Shown here in pieces: positions 13,783 to 22,071 of a stretch of DNA of 23,696 bases (position 1 is the first letter of the stretch; the number at the start of each line of letters is the position of its first letter). The translations under genes and the position numbers were made by a program. The DNA is from an uncultured Erysipelotrichaceae bacterium (GTDB lineage: Bacteria > Bacillota_I > Bacilli_A > RFN20 > CAG-826), in the NCBI GenBank assembly GCA_902799855.1, contig CADCCA010000040.1:1-23696 (forward strand), read 5' to 3'. The notes under the pieces are model-generated. The model had not been told where the DNA came from, searched no databases, and saw only the letters and a program-made list of their open reading frames with translations.

Positions 13783-14667
13783 ATGGGTAAATATGCAATT
13801 ATTACTGACTCTGCTAGTGATTTAAGCAAAGAATATCGTAAAGCCAATAACATCGACTACGCTAAAACTTCATATTCATATGAAGAAAATGGACAGCTTC
13901 ACGAATTAGCGGCAGATTTAGACTGGGAAAATATCTCCTGCAAAGATTTCTATGATATTTTAAGAAGAGGCATTCGTATCTTTACTGCCCAAGTCACCGC
14001 TCAAGAATATTTAGACGTCTTCGTTCCTCATTTAGAAAAGGGCGAAGATATCTTATATGTGGCTTGTAGTTCAGGCTTAAGTGCTTCCATTAAAGCCGCT
14101 CAATTATTAGTGGAATCTGAACTCAAAGAAAAATATCCAGACCGTAAAGTCATTATTGTTGATACCTTAAGAGCTGGTATGGCCCAAGGTTCTATCGTCA
14201 TGTTAGCGGTGGACCTCTTAAATCAAGGTAAAACCATTGAAGAAAACGCGATGGTTCTTGAACAAGAAAAACTTTCTTATAAAGAAGTGGGTATTCCAGA
14301 AACTCTCTCCTACTTAAAAAGAGCGGGAAGAGTTAATGCCTCCGCAGCTTTCTTCGGTAATATCATCAGTTTAAAACCAATCCTGGTGTTTGATGATAAA
14401 GGTGTGAATCTTGCTATTGAAAAGGCCATTGGCAAAAAGAAAGCCTTTAACCGTATGGCGGAAATGATCAAAGAAGATATTGTTGATCCAGAAAATCAAG
14501 AAATCTATCTCATGAATGCAGATTGCAACAAAGAAGATATCGAATATTTCAAAAATGCGATATTAAACCAAGTTAAAGTCAAAGATATTATTGTTCAAAC
14601 ATTAGGCCCAGTCATCGGAGCCTCTTCTGGTCCTGGCACGATCATTGTTAACTATAAAGGCAAATAG
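13783..14667 (+). CDS. DegV-family fatty-acid-binding protein
   Basis: A 294-aa DegV-family protein (FakB type). Members bind a fatty acid and, in several Bacillota, present it to the kinase FakA for phosphorylation. Seen here: the N-terminal I-I-T-D-S-A-S-D-L, the A-C-S-S-G-L-S-A-S segment near residue 90 where the carboxylate is held, V-D-T-L-R-A-G-M-A-Q-G, Y-L-K-R-A-G-R-V, and the C-terminal G-P-V-I-G-A-S-S-G-P-G-T. Length is normal. AAGGA at 13771-13775 is 7 nt before the ATG. No promoter fits between the preceding terminator and the start, so expression probably depends on read-through or an internal promoter. No fakA is in the window. Confidence 0.92.
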   Translation: MGKYAIITDSASDLSKEYRKANNIDYAKTSYSYEENGQLHELAADLDWENISCKDFYDILRRGIRIFTAQVTAQEYLDVFVPHLEKGEDILYVACSSGLSASIKAAQLLVESELKEKYPDRKVIIVDTLRAGMAQGSIVMLAVDLLNQGKTIEENAMVLEQEKLSYKEVGIPETLSYLKRAGRVNASAAFFGNIISLKPILVFDDKGVNLAIEKAIGKKKAFNRMAEMIKEDIVDPENQEIYLMNADCNKEDIEYFKNAILNQVKVKDIIVQTLGPVIGASSGPGTIIVNYKGK

Positions 14668-14675
14668 AAATAGAG

Positions 14676-14695
14676 ACCATCCTTTGGGTGGTTTT
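14676..14695 (+). terminator. Terminator after degV
   Basis: ACCATCC, loop TTT, GGGTGGT (14686-14692) with one G-U pair, followed by TTTCTTT. Confidence 0.85.
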
Positions 14696-14743
14696 CTTTA
14701 TCTTTGCTAAATAAAAATTCTTTTATGCTTTATATAGTCATAA

Positions 14744-14772
14744 CTTCGAATATTTGGTAAAATATCGAAGAC
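14744..14772 (+). promoter_or_regulatory. uvrA promoter region with an inverted repeat
   Basis: CTTCGA-(A)-TATTT (14744-14755) and AAATATCGAAG (14760-14770) form an imperfect inverted repeat spanning the likely -10 (TAAAAT, 14758-14763). It does not match the usual Gram-positive LexA box (GAAC-N4-GTTC). The stretch 14754-14772 matches the sequence before whiA at 16 of 19 positions. No Shine-Dalgarno sequence lies before uvrA, so the leader is very short. Confidence 0.45.
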
Positions 14773-14779
14773 TAAAGAT

Positions 14780-17617
14780 ATGGAAAAGAAAATTATTATC
14801 AAAGGCGCTAGAGAAAATAATCTCAAAAATATCGATGTCACTTTACCAAAAGATTCATTGATTGTTTTTTCTGGTTTATCAGGTAGTGGTAAATCCACTT
14901 TAGCGTTCGATACCATATTCGCAGAAGGTCAAAGAAGATATATGGAATCATTATCTAGTTATGCTAGACAGTTTTTAGGTAACTTCGATAAACCAGATGT
15001 CGACGCTATCGAAGGCCTTTCTCCAAGTATTGCGATTGATCAAAAATCAGTTTCCCATAACCCAAGAAGTACTGTTGGTACAGTCACTGAAATATATGAC
15101 TATTTAAGACTTTTATTCGGTCGTATTGGTATTCCGTATTGTCCAAATCACCATACTCCAATCGTTTCTTTTTCTGTGACGATGATGACAGATGTGGTGA
15201 TGAATTATCCTGAAGGCACGAAAGTTCAATTGCTTTCTCCAATTGTTCATCAAGAAAAAGGCACCCAAAAAGATGTCTTAGAAAAAATTAGAAAAGATGG
15301 CTTTAACCGTGTTAGAGTGGACGGTCAAACCTTAACAATCGAAGAAGTTCCTGCCTTAGAAAAAAATAAAAAGCACAATATCGATATCGTCGTTGATAGA
15401 TTAATTATTAAACCCGATATCCGTTCCCGTGTTTTTGAATCCATTGAAACTGCGATCAATTTCTCCAAAGGTTTATTAATCATTCTTACCGATAAAGAAG
15501 AAAGATTATTATCCGATAAACACACATGTCCAATCTGCGGTTTCTCCGTTCCAAGAGTGGAACCACGCTTATTCTCTTTTAACTCCCCTTTAGGGTGTTG
15601 CCCTGACTGTAAAGGTTTAGGTATGAAAAGAGAAGCGGATATTCGTAAACTCATCCCTAATCCAAAATTATCCATTAACGAAGGTGGTATTAAATATTAT
15701 GCCCATATGGTAGGAACACCAAATCTTGAATGGCAAGAATTCAAAATGCTCTGTTCATTATATGACATATCTTTGGATACCCCTTGGGAAAATCTTTCGA
15801 AAGATAAACAAAACATCATTCTTTTTGGTTCACCAAAAGAACATCAATACACTCTTAAATCTTCAAGTGGTAACACCATGCGTAGAAATGGTGTCATTGA
15901 AGGTGTAAAAGTCAAATTAGAAAGACTTTATAACGATACCTCATCAGACTGGATGAGAGAATATTACGAATCATTTATGTCAGATCATGAATGCACAACA
16001 TGTCATGGTAGAAGACTAAATGAAGCGGCTTTAAGCGTCTTAATTGATAATAAAAACATTTGGGATGTTTCTAGCATGCAGCTCAAAGACTTAAAAGCCT
16101 GGGTTACATCTTTACCAAACAAATTAAGCGAATCAGAAAATGAAATCGCAGATTTAGTGCTTAAAGAAGTCAATAACCGCGCTTCGTTCTTATGCGATGT
16201 CGGTTTAGAATATTTAACTTTATCAAGGCTCGCTATGACATTAAGTGGTGGTGAATCACAAAGAATTAGATTAGCGACACAAATCGGTTCTAAGCTAACC
16301 GGTGTTCTTTACGTCATGGATGAACCTTCCATTGGTCTACATTCTAGAGATAGTGAAAAGCTCATCAAAACAATGAAAGAAATGCGTGATATCGGTAACA
16401 CTTTAATCGTTGTGGAGCACGACGAAGAAATGATTAGAAGTGCGGACTATGTCGTTGATATCGGTCCAGGAGCAGGTATCCATGGTGGCGAAGTTGTCGC
16501 TGCTGGTACACCAAAAGAAATTGAAAATAACAAAAAGAGCATTACTGGTGCCTACTTATCCGAAAGAGAGTATATTCCAATTCCCAAAAAGAGAAGGGAC
16601 GGTAATGGTTTATATATCAAAATCAGAGGCGCTAGTTGCAATAACTTAAAGAAAGTTAACGTTGATATTCCTTTAGGTAAATTCATCGCAGTCACTGGTG
16701 TTTCTGGTAGTGGTAAATCCACTTTAATCAATCAAACATTATTCAATCACTTAAAAGAACACTTTGGTGGTGAAATCGTCAGTGCAGGCGAAGTCAAATC
16801 CATTGAAGGCTTTGAAAATATCGATAAAGTCATTGATATTACTCAAGAACCAATTGGTAGAACCCCACGTAGTAACCCTGCTACATACGTCAAAGTATTC
16901 GATGATATTAGAGGCTTATTCGCTGAAACTGTTGAGGCTAAAGCTAGAGGCTATGATAAAGGCAGGTTCTCCTTTAACGTTGAAGGTGGAAGATGTGAAA
17001 AATGTGGTGGAGCGGGTGTCACCCGTATTCCAATGAACTTCTTACCAGATGTTTATGTTAAATGCGATGCTTGTAACGGTAAACGCTATAACGAAGAAAC
17101 ATTACAAGTGACCTATAAAGGCAAGAACATCTATGATGTCTTAGAAATGACTGTCGAAGACGCTCTTCATTTCTTTGCTAATCGACCAGGTTTAGCTAAA
17201 CGCATTCAAACCTTATATGATGTCGGTCTAGGCTACATTAAATTAGGTCAACCTGCTACAACCTTAAGTGGTGGTGAAGCCCAACGCGTTAAACTCGCTA
17301 GTGAATTACAAAAGCGTCCAACTGGTAAAACTTTATATATCTTAGATGAACCAACAACCGGTTTGCACACTGATGATGTGAAACGCTTGTTAAAGGTTTT
17401 GCAAAGAATTGTCGATCATGGTGATACTGTTTTAGTTATCGAACATAATCTTGATGTTATCAAGGTTAGTGATTATATTATAGACTTAGGACCAGATGGT
17501 GGTGACGCTGGTGGCAAAGTTATTGCCACAGGTACACCTGAAGAGGTCGCTAATAACCCTAAATCATATACAGGGTATTATTTAAAGAAAGTCCTTAAAA
17601 AGGAGCATTACGAATAA
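14780..17617 (+). CDS. uvrA: UvrA, nucleotide excision repair ATPase
   Basis: A complete 945-aa UvrA, the damage-recognition subunit that loads UvrB on DNA. It has two ABC ATPase halves. Walker A1 G-L-S-G-S-G-K-S-T lies near residue 32, zinc module C-P-I-C ... C-P-D-C at about 250-278, signature L-S-G-G-E-S-Q near 487 and Walker B D-E-P-S-I-G-L-H near 513. The second half has Walker A2 near 640, zinc motif C-E-K-C ... C-D-A-C near 738-765, signature L-S-G-G-E-A-Q near 829 and Walker B D-E-P-T-T-G-L-H near 855. uvrB is not adjacent. The stop lies 2 nt before lgt, so the two are probably co-transcribed. Confidence 0.97.
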   Translation: MEKKIIIKGARENNLKNIDVTLPKDSLIVFSGLSGSGKSTLAFDTIFAEGQRRYMESLSSYARQFLGNFDKPDVDAIEGLSPSIAIDQKSVSHNPRSTVGTVTEIYDYLRLLFGRIGIPYCPNHHTPIVSFSVTMMTDVVMNYPEGTKVQLLSPIVHQEKGTQKDVLEKIRKDGFNRVRVDGQTLTIEEVPALEKNKKHNIDIVVDRLIIKPDIRSRVFESIETAINFSKGLLIILTDKEERLLSDKHTCPICGFSVPRVEPRLFSFNSPLGCCPDCKGLGMKREADIRKLIPNPKLSINEGGIKYYAHMVGTPNLEWQEFKMLCSLYDISLDTPWENLSKDKQNIILFGSPKEHQYTLKSSSGNTMRRNGVIEGVKVKLERLYNDTSSDWMREYYESFMSDHECTTCHGRRLNEAALSVLIDNKNIWDVSSMQLKDLKAWVTSLPNKLSESENEIADLVLKEVNNRASFLCDVGLEYLTLSRLAMTLSGGESQRIRLATQIGSKLTGVLYVMDEPSIGLHSRDSEKLIKTMKEMRDIGNTLIVVEHDEEMIRSADYVVDIGPGAGIHGGEVVAAGTPKEIENNKKSITGAYLSEREYIPIPKKRRDGNGLYIKIRGASCNNLKKVNVDIPLGKFIAVTGVSGSGKSTLINQTLFNHLKEHFGGEIVSAGEVKSIEGFENIDKVIDITQEPIGRTPRSNPATYVKVFDDIRGLFAETVEAKARGYDKGRFSFNVEGGRCEKCGGAGVTRIPMNFLPDVYVKCDACNGKRYNEETLQVTYKGKNIYDVLEMTVEDALHFFANRPGLAKRIQTLYDVGLGYIKLGQPATTLSGGEAQRVKLASELQKRPTGKTLYILDEPTTGLHTDDVKRLLKVLQRIVDHGDTVLVIEHNLDVIKVSDYIIDLGPDGGDAGGKVIATGTPEEVANNPKSYTGYYLKKVLKKEHYE

Positions 17618-17619
17618 TT

Positions 17620-19176
17620 ATGTTAGTCGCGTCCATTATATTTCTTGTCATATTCCTTGGTTTAGCAGGCTTTAGTATTTATCGTTCTATTCGCCTAGTT
17701 AAAACACCAATGATTGAAACTAACTTTAAAGATTTCTTTATTAAGAATGGTTATTTTGTCCTTGGTGCGACATTAAGCTTATTAGCAGCATCATTCTTCT
17801 TTGTATTTAAAGATGGAAATAGCATTGACGCTCTTCATATCGTTGAATTAATCTTCGGTGAAATGTTATTTGCTTGCCCATTACTAGTGGCCATTAATGT
17901 TTTCATCATTCATTACTATGGAAGAAATATTCCAGAGAAACTAGATAAGTGGTTATTTAAAACAATTATTATTGGTTTTGTCACTGCTTTAGTTTTCTTC
18001 TTTATCTACACAAACGGCTTAGCCCCAGTATTATCTTATCCTTTAGCAAATGGTATTTCTTTCCAAGAAGGATTAGTTAATCCAAAGAGTTCTCATAAGC
18101 CAAACATTGCTTTCTACGCTATCTGTATTTTAAGTGGTGCAATACTCGTTTATTTCCTTTGCGATCATTTCTTCTACAAGGAATATGGTAAGCACGGTAT
18201 CCTTGAAAGTACCTTCTTCGTGGCTTTCCCGGCTGGCATAATCGGTGCACGTATCGCCTATGTTATCGGTGAATGGAATAACACCACGAACGGTCCATCC
18301 TTTGCGGAAAGAGTCGCAGATGGTGAATGGTGGGCACCTTTAGCTATTTGGGAAGGCGGTATTACTATCCTTGGTGGTGCGATTGGTGGCATCGCTGTTG
18401 GTGCGCTTTGGTACTTATGGCGTAACAAAGGTAAAAACCTCTTTTTAGCCGCAGATATTATCGTTCCCGCTATCTTAATTGCCCAAGCTGTTGGCAGATG
18501 GGGTAACTTCTTTAACTGCGAAGTACATGGTATCGCTATGGATGAATCATCTTGGAAATGGCTTCCAGAGATCATCTTCAATAACGCTCATTATAGCGAT
18601 AGCGGCGCTACTCTCACTGATCAAATCTATGTCCCATTATTCTTTATTGAAGCGATAGTGAACTTATTAGGCTATTTCATTTTGGCCCACGTCTTTGGCA
18701 AAGCTTTAAGAAAATATACCGAATTAGGCGATTTAGCCTTTGGTTATATCATTTGGTATGGTTTAACAAGAGTCTTTATGGAACCGTTAAGAGCCCCATC
18801 TTATCAAATGGGCGAAAAAGGTTTCTGGTCCTGGGTTTGGGCGATGGTCTTTGTCGCTACAGGTGCGCTCCTCATTGTCATTAACCATATCGTTAGAAAT
18901 ATTCTCAGAAAGAAAAAAGGCGAATATGTCATTAAACCATCTAGTAAAAGAGTTGGTTTAATCTCTTCTTTGGCCATCATCGTTATCGGCGCTATCCTTC
19001 TTTCTATTGCGATTTATCTCATCGCCAATAACGAAATGGTCGCTAGACCAATTTATAACAACTTTAACGTTGGCTTAATGCTTTTAGTCATCGCTATCTC
19101 CATCCTTCTAGGTTTAGGAATTTCCATTCCAAAATTAATTGATGGATTTAAAAGACCACAAGTACAAAATGAATAA
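17620..19176 (+). CDS. lgt: Prolipoprotein diacylglyceryl transferase, extended form
   Basis: Lgt transfers diacylglycerol from phosphatidylglycerol to the lipobox cysteine of prolipoproteins in the membrane. At 518 aa it is nearly twice the usual 270-300. About 135 N-terminal residues add roughly four membrane segments before the core, and two more follow it. Core motifs: G-I-I-G-A-R-I-A-Y-V, I-W-E-G-G-I-T-I-L-G-G, G-R-W-G-N-F-F-N-C-E and Y-G-L-T-R-V-F-M-E-P-L-R. The position that is His in many Lgt proteins (F-H-G-G) is Leu here; it varies in some Bacillota. AAGGAG at 17599-17604 is 15 nt upstream, a long spacing. The last 8 nt overlap the HAD gene. Confidence 0.92.
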   Translation: MLVASIIFLVIFLGLAGFSIYRSIRLVKTPMIETNFKDFFIKNGYFVLGATLSLLAASFFFVFKDGNSIDALHIVELIFGEMLFACPLLVAINVFIIHYYGRNIPEKLDKWLFKTIIIGFVTALVFFFIYTNGLAPVLSYPLANGISFQEGLVNPKSSHKPNIAFYAICILSGAILVYFLCDHFFYKEYGKHGILESTFFVAFPAGIIGARIAYVIGEWNNTTNGPSFAERVADGEWWAPLAIWEGGITILGGAIGGIAVGALWYLWRNKGKNLFLAADIIVPAILIAQAVGRWGNFFNCEVHGIAMDESSWKWLPEIIFNNAHYSDSGATLTDQIYVPLFFIEAIVNLLGYFILAHVFGKALRKYTELGDLAFGYIIWYGLTRVFMEPLRAPSYQMGEKGFWSWVWAMVFVATGALLIVINHIVRNILRKKKGEYVIKPSSKRVGLISSLAIIVIGAILLSIAIYLIANNEMVARPIYNNFNVGLMLLVIAISILLGLGISIPKLIDGFKRPQVQNE

Positions 19177-19810
19177 ATATAAAGTCATCCTTTTTGATTT
19201 AGATGGTACCTTATGTGATACCGACGAAATGATCGTTCAGACATTTTTCGCCCTTTATAAGGAATATAAACCAGTCAAAATTAGAACTAGAGAAGAACTC
19301 TATTATTTTTCTGGTCCACCTATTAAAGACACCATGAAAAAAGAATTTCCTGATTATGACCATGAAATGATGATGGAAGTCTTTAGAAAAACTTCAAAAG
19401 CCTTATACGCTCCTTATGTTAAGGAATATAAGGATGAATTAGATGTTTTAAAAGCCTTAAAAGAAAATGGCTATATTTTAGGGGTGGTCACTAATAAAGG
19501 TAAACCGTTAACGGATTATTCTTTAGAACTATGTCATATCCAAGACTTTTTTGATGTTGTTATAACCGCTGATGATGTTAAAGTTGGCAAACCAGATCCA
19601 TCAGGTGTCTTGAAAGCTTTAGATATCTTAAATATCAAAAACAAAGAAGAAGTGCTTTATGTTGGTGATAATGATATCGATTATTTTACCGCTACTAACG
19701 CTGGAGTTGATTGCTTATTAGTCTCTTGGGGTCCAAGAGAAATAAAGCGCTTAAATAAAGCAAAATATGAGGCAAAGTCATATAATGATTTCAAGAGGAT
19801 ATTATTATGA
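19169..19810 (+). CDS. HAD-family phosphatase in the PpaX position
   Basis: A 213-aa haloacid-dehalogenase phosphatase. Motif I is F-D-L-D-G-T (residues about 8-13), motif II V-V-T-N-K-G-K, motif III K-P-D-P and motif IV V-G-D-N-D-I-D; the cap is the alpha-helical type of the Gph/PpaX group. The start at 19169 is chosen over the in-frame ATG at 19139: it places M-N-K-Y-K-V right before motif I and gives an 8-nt overlap with lgt. It ends in TGA at 19808-19810, overlapping the trxB ATG, so expression is translationally coupled. In Bacillus subtilis, lgt is followed by ppaX and preceded by hprK. hprK is absent here, so the PpaX role is uncertain. Confidence 0.88.
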   Translation: MNKYKVILFDLDGTLCDTDEMIVQTFFALYKEYKPVKIRTREELYYFSGPPIKDTMKKEFPDYDHEMMMEVFRKTSKALYAPYVKEYKDELDVLKALKENGYILGVVTNKGKPLTDYSLELCHIQDFFDVVITADDVKVGKPDPSGVLKALDILNIKNKEEVLYVGDNDIDYFTATNAGVDCLLVSWGPREIKRLNKAKYEAKSYNDFKRILL

Positions 19811-20724
19811 AACTTTACGACACATTAATCTTAGGTGCCGGTCCATGCGGCATTAGAACTAGTATCATTCTTAAAGAAGCAGGCTTAGATGTCGCTGTTA
19901 TTGAAGGCTATACACCAGGAGGCAAAATCAATATTGCCCCTCGCGTTGATAATTATCCAGGCTTCACTAAAATCCCTGGCCCAGATTTAGCGGTGGAATT
20001 TTTTAATTGGCTCAATGATGCTGGTGTGGAAATGATTCCTGATATCATCACTTCTTTAACTAAAGAAAATAATATCTTCACCGTTGAATGTGAAAATGGA
20101 ACATATCAGGCTAAAACCGTGATGATTGCGACAGGCACCAAAGAAAGAGAATTAGGCTTACCAAATGAAAAAGAATTATTCGGTAAAGGCGTCTCTTATT
20201 GTGCGGTTTGTGATGGTCACTTCTTTAAAAACCAAGATGTTTTAATCATCGGTGGTGGTAATACCGCTCTTAAAGAAGCCATCTATATGGCGGATATCGC
20301 CCATCACGTTTATCTCATTCACCGTCGTAATGAATTCAGAGGTAATAAATATCTTGTCGATGAATTAAATGCTTTAAATAACACAACTATTTTAACTCCA
20401 TATGTCCCAGTTGCTATCTTAGGCGAAGACAAAGTGACAGGTGCGGTCATTGAAAATCGTGAAACAGGAGAACAAAAGACCTTACAAGTACAAGGTATTT
20501 TCCCTCTTGTTGGTCAAATTCCAAATTCACAGTTCATCAAAATTGAAGGTGTTACTAATGAATGGGGCAACATCCCAGTTGACGCTAAAACCAAACAAAC
20601 AAGTGTGGAAGGTTTATACGCTGGTGGTGATATTCTTCCACGTGATATTAGACAAATCTATCTTTCTGAAGTTGATGGTAAGATGGCTTGCAAAGCAATC
20701 ATTGAATATTTAAAAAATCATTAA
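19807..20724 (+). CDS. trxB: Thioredoxin-disulfide reductase
   Basis: A 305-aa flavoprotein that reduces thioredoxin with NADPH. The FAD-binding G-A-G-P-C-G lies near residue 10, the redox-active C-A-V-C (Cys132/Cys135) is followed by D-G-H-F, the NADPH-side G-G-G-N-T-A and H-R-R-N-E-F-R are present, and the C-terminal Y-A-G-G-D motif is intact. The length is normal for bacterial TrxB. AAGAGG at about 19793-19798 serves the ATG, which overlaps the stop of the HAD gene by 4 nt. The 3' end overlaps the stop codon of the convergent XRE gene, with no terminator between them. Confidence 0.96.
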   Translation: MKLYDTLILGAGPCGIRTSIILKEAGLDVAVIEGYTPGGKINIAPRVDNYPGFTKIPGPDLAVEFFNWLNDAGVEMIPDIITSLTKENNIFTVECENGTYQAKTVMIATGTKERELGLPNEKELFGKGVSYCAVCDGHFFKNQDVLIIGGGNTALKEAIYMADIAHHVYLIHRRNEFRGNKYLVDELNALNNTTILTPYVPVAILGEDKVTGAVIENRETGEQKTLQVQGIFPLVGQIPNSQFIKIEGVTNEWGNIPVDAKTKQTSVEGLYAGGDILPRDIRQIYLSEVDGKMACKAIIEYLKNH

Positions 20725-21338
20725 AATTCAAGAATATCTTTTGGCGAGCAAGAAAGCGCTTGCGCTAAAGATAGGACATAGTTTGCTTGAGCATTATTGA
20801 TATTCTTTTGCTTTTGCTCATATTGTTGAATGGTTCTAATTGGAATTGAAGTCATATTGGCGAGTTCTTTTTGGCTTAATCCACGAGACAATCTCATGAT
20901 TTTAAGATTTGTCTCTTTTTTTCTTTTTGAAATAGAATCCACTAAATTAACAAAATGGCTAACGTCCATTTCGTGGTAGGGGTGATAATGCAAAAGCAAC
21001 CTATTTATATCAATTCTATTTGCAATAAAAGAAAAAGGAATATTTTTTACCCATTGATAATATGCTAGTGACCACCCAAGCCAATATTCTGGGGTCCTAT
21101 CATAGATGAAAGGTAGTTCGTTAACTCTTTTACCACATATTAAGAAAGAGACTTCTGAACCAGATTTACCGCATATTGTAAAAGGATCTCCGGAACCAAA
21201 CGATAAGGAATAATAAGAAAGAATGAAACGCTTCCAAACTTCTTCAAGATCCATATGCAAAACATAAACTGATGTTTCAAAGAATTCACCTAACCAGTCT
21301 TGTGCTTCGCTAATATAATTGTCACTATAAGCGTTCAT
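20721..21338 (-). CDS. XRE-family antitoxin with a C-terminal helix-turn-helix
   Basis: A 205-aa protein from the preferred start at 21338 (M-N-A-Y-S-D). GGGAG on the minus strand (21349-21345) is 6 nt from it; the open frame extends to 21386 but without a ribosome site. The N-terminal 140 residues (including S-F-G-S-G-D-P-F-T-I-C-G-K-S-G-S-E and E-Y-W-L-G-W-S-L-A-Y-Y-Q-W) are characteristic of proteins paired with DUF3990 genes. Residues about 150-205 form an XRE domain (L-S-R-G-L-S-Q-K-E-L-A, then I-P-I-R-T-I-Q-Q-Y-E). It overlaps the toxin gene by 14 nt and probably neutralises it and represses their promoter. Its 3' end overlaps trxB. Confidence 0.85.
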   Translation of the reverse strand: MNAYSDNYISEAQDWLGEFFETSVYVLHMDLEEVWKRFILSYYSLSFGSGDPFTICGKSGSEVSFLICGKRVNELPFIYDRTPEYWLGWSLAYYQWVKNIPFSFIANRIDINRLLLHYHPYHEMDVSHFVNLVDSISKRKKETNLKIMRLSRGLSQKELANMTSIPIRTIQQYEQKQKNINNAQANYVLSLAQALSCSPKDILEF

Positions 21339-21993
21339 CATCTGCTCCCATTTCTTCATCAATGATCTGATTGATATATAAGTCACCTTTTTCTCGCCTC
21401 ATTTTCGCGCTATTAAAGTATTCATTCCTTGCCTCATTTTCGCGTTTAATCTTTTTCTCGTACCATTCACTAGCAAATGCTTGCTCTGCGTCTATAAAAT
21501 GAATGGCGTCAAAAGCTTTCTTGGATTTTAATACCACTTGTTCTCCTAGATTACCTAGTTTCAGTGCAATTGATAACTGTCGATACGATATGGTGCCTTG
21601 AAGGAAATCTTTTGCAAAGGCAAAATAACTATCATCTGCTCGATAGCCGATAATAACATCGTAGTTTGAATAATCTATAGAAAAGTTCTTGGTAAGATAC
21701 TTTTTCGCGTCTTTCACCAAAAACGACTTATCTTTAAACTGGCGATTTTGGATTAAAATGGTGAGCCAATGCAAAACGGTAAAATGTTGATCGTTTAGAT
21801 TCAAAACTTTGAGATTATCAAGATTTATTTCATAGCAATTAGCATATCCATCTAGCTCGTTAGCGACCGCCCATTCTTTAGCGAGTTCCTTTGATTCTGT
21901 GCAATAAAAACCTAGTCCATAGTCGTTATATGGGTTTCCATAACCATAAATCGGTTTTTCTATAATGCCTAAAGAACCATGATATATCTTCAT
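21325..21993 (-). CDS. DUF3990 ADP-ribosyltransferase-like toxin
   Basis: A 222-aa protein with the DUF3990 start: I-Y-H-G-S near residue 3, D-Y-G-L-G-F-Y-C-T-E near 25-34, then A-x-E-W-A. The His-Gly, Phe-Tyr and later Asp/Glu positions recall the mono-ADP-ribosyltransferase fold, and such proteins occur beside XRE genes as probable toxins. A C-terminal charged helix follows after residue 175. The gene is the first of a two-gene minus-strand operon. The -10 lies only about 6 bp before the ATG, so the transcript is probably leaderless. Codon choice is more A/T-ending than in trxB or uvrA, consistent with acquisition by transfer. The target is unknown. Confidence 0.82.
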   Translation of the reverse strand: MKIYHGSLGIIEKPIYGYGNPYNDYGLGFYCTESKELAKEWAVANELDGYANCYEINLDNLKVLNLNDQHFTVLHWLTILIQNRQFKDKSFLVKDAKKYLTKNFSIDYSNYDVIIGYRADDSYFAFAKDFLQGTISYRQLSIALKLGNLGEQVVLKSKKAFDAIHFIDAEQAFASEWYEKKIKRENEARNEYFNSAKMRREKGDLYINQIIDEEMGADDERL

Positions 21994-21999
21994 AGTGAT

Positions 22000-22028
22000 A
22001 TTATACTCCCCAAGGAGTAGTAATCAAA
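22000..22028 (-). promoter_or_regulatory. Toxin-antitoxin promoter with a palindromic operator
   Basis: On the minus strand, TTTGAT (22028-22023), a 17-bp spacer, and TATAAT (22005-22000). The perfect inverted repeat TACTCC-N4-GGAGTA (22004-22019) fills the spacer and touches the -10, as expected for autorepression by the XRE antitoxin. The transcript start would coincide with the ATG at 21993. Confidence 0.68.
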
Positions 22029-22047
22029 GATACTTTTTATATTATTT

Positions 22048-22071
22048 TATAATTGATAAAATATAGAAGAT
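22048..22071 (+). promoter_or_regulatory. whiA promoter, probably leaderless
   Basis: Two overlapping candidate -10 elements, TATAAT (22048-22053) and TAAAAT (22057-22062), lie within 24 nt of the ATG at 22072, and no Shine-Dalgarno sequence is seen. The stretch 22053-22071 resembles the sequence ahead of uvrA. Confidence 0.45.

Noticed and set aside
21339..21386. Longer N-terminus for the XRE antitoxin
   Set aside because: It would overlap the toxin gene by 62 nt with no ribosome site; GGGAG is correctly placed for the ATG at 21338.
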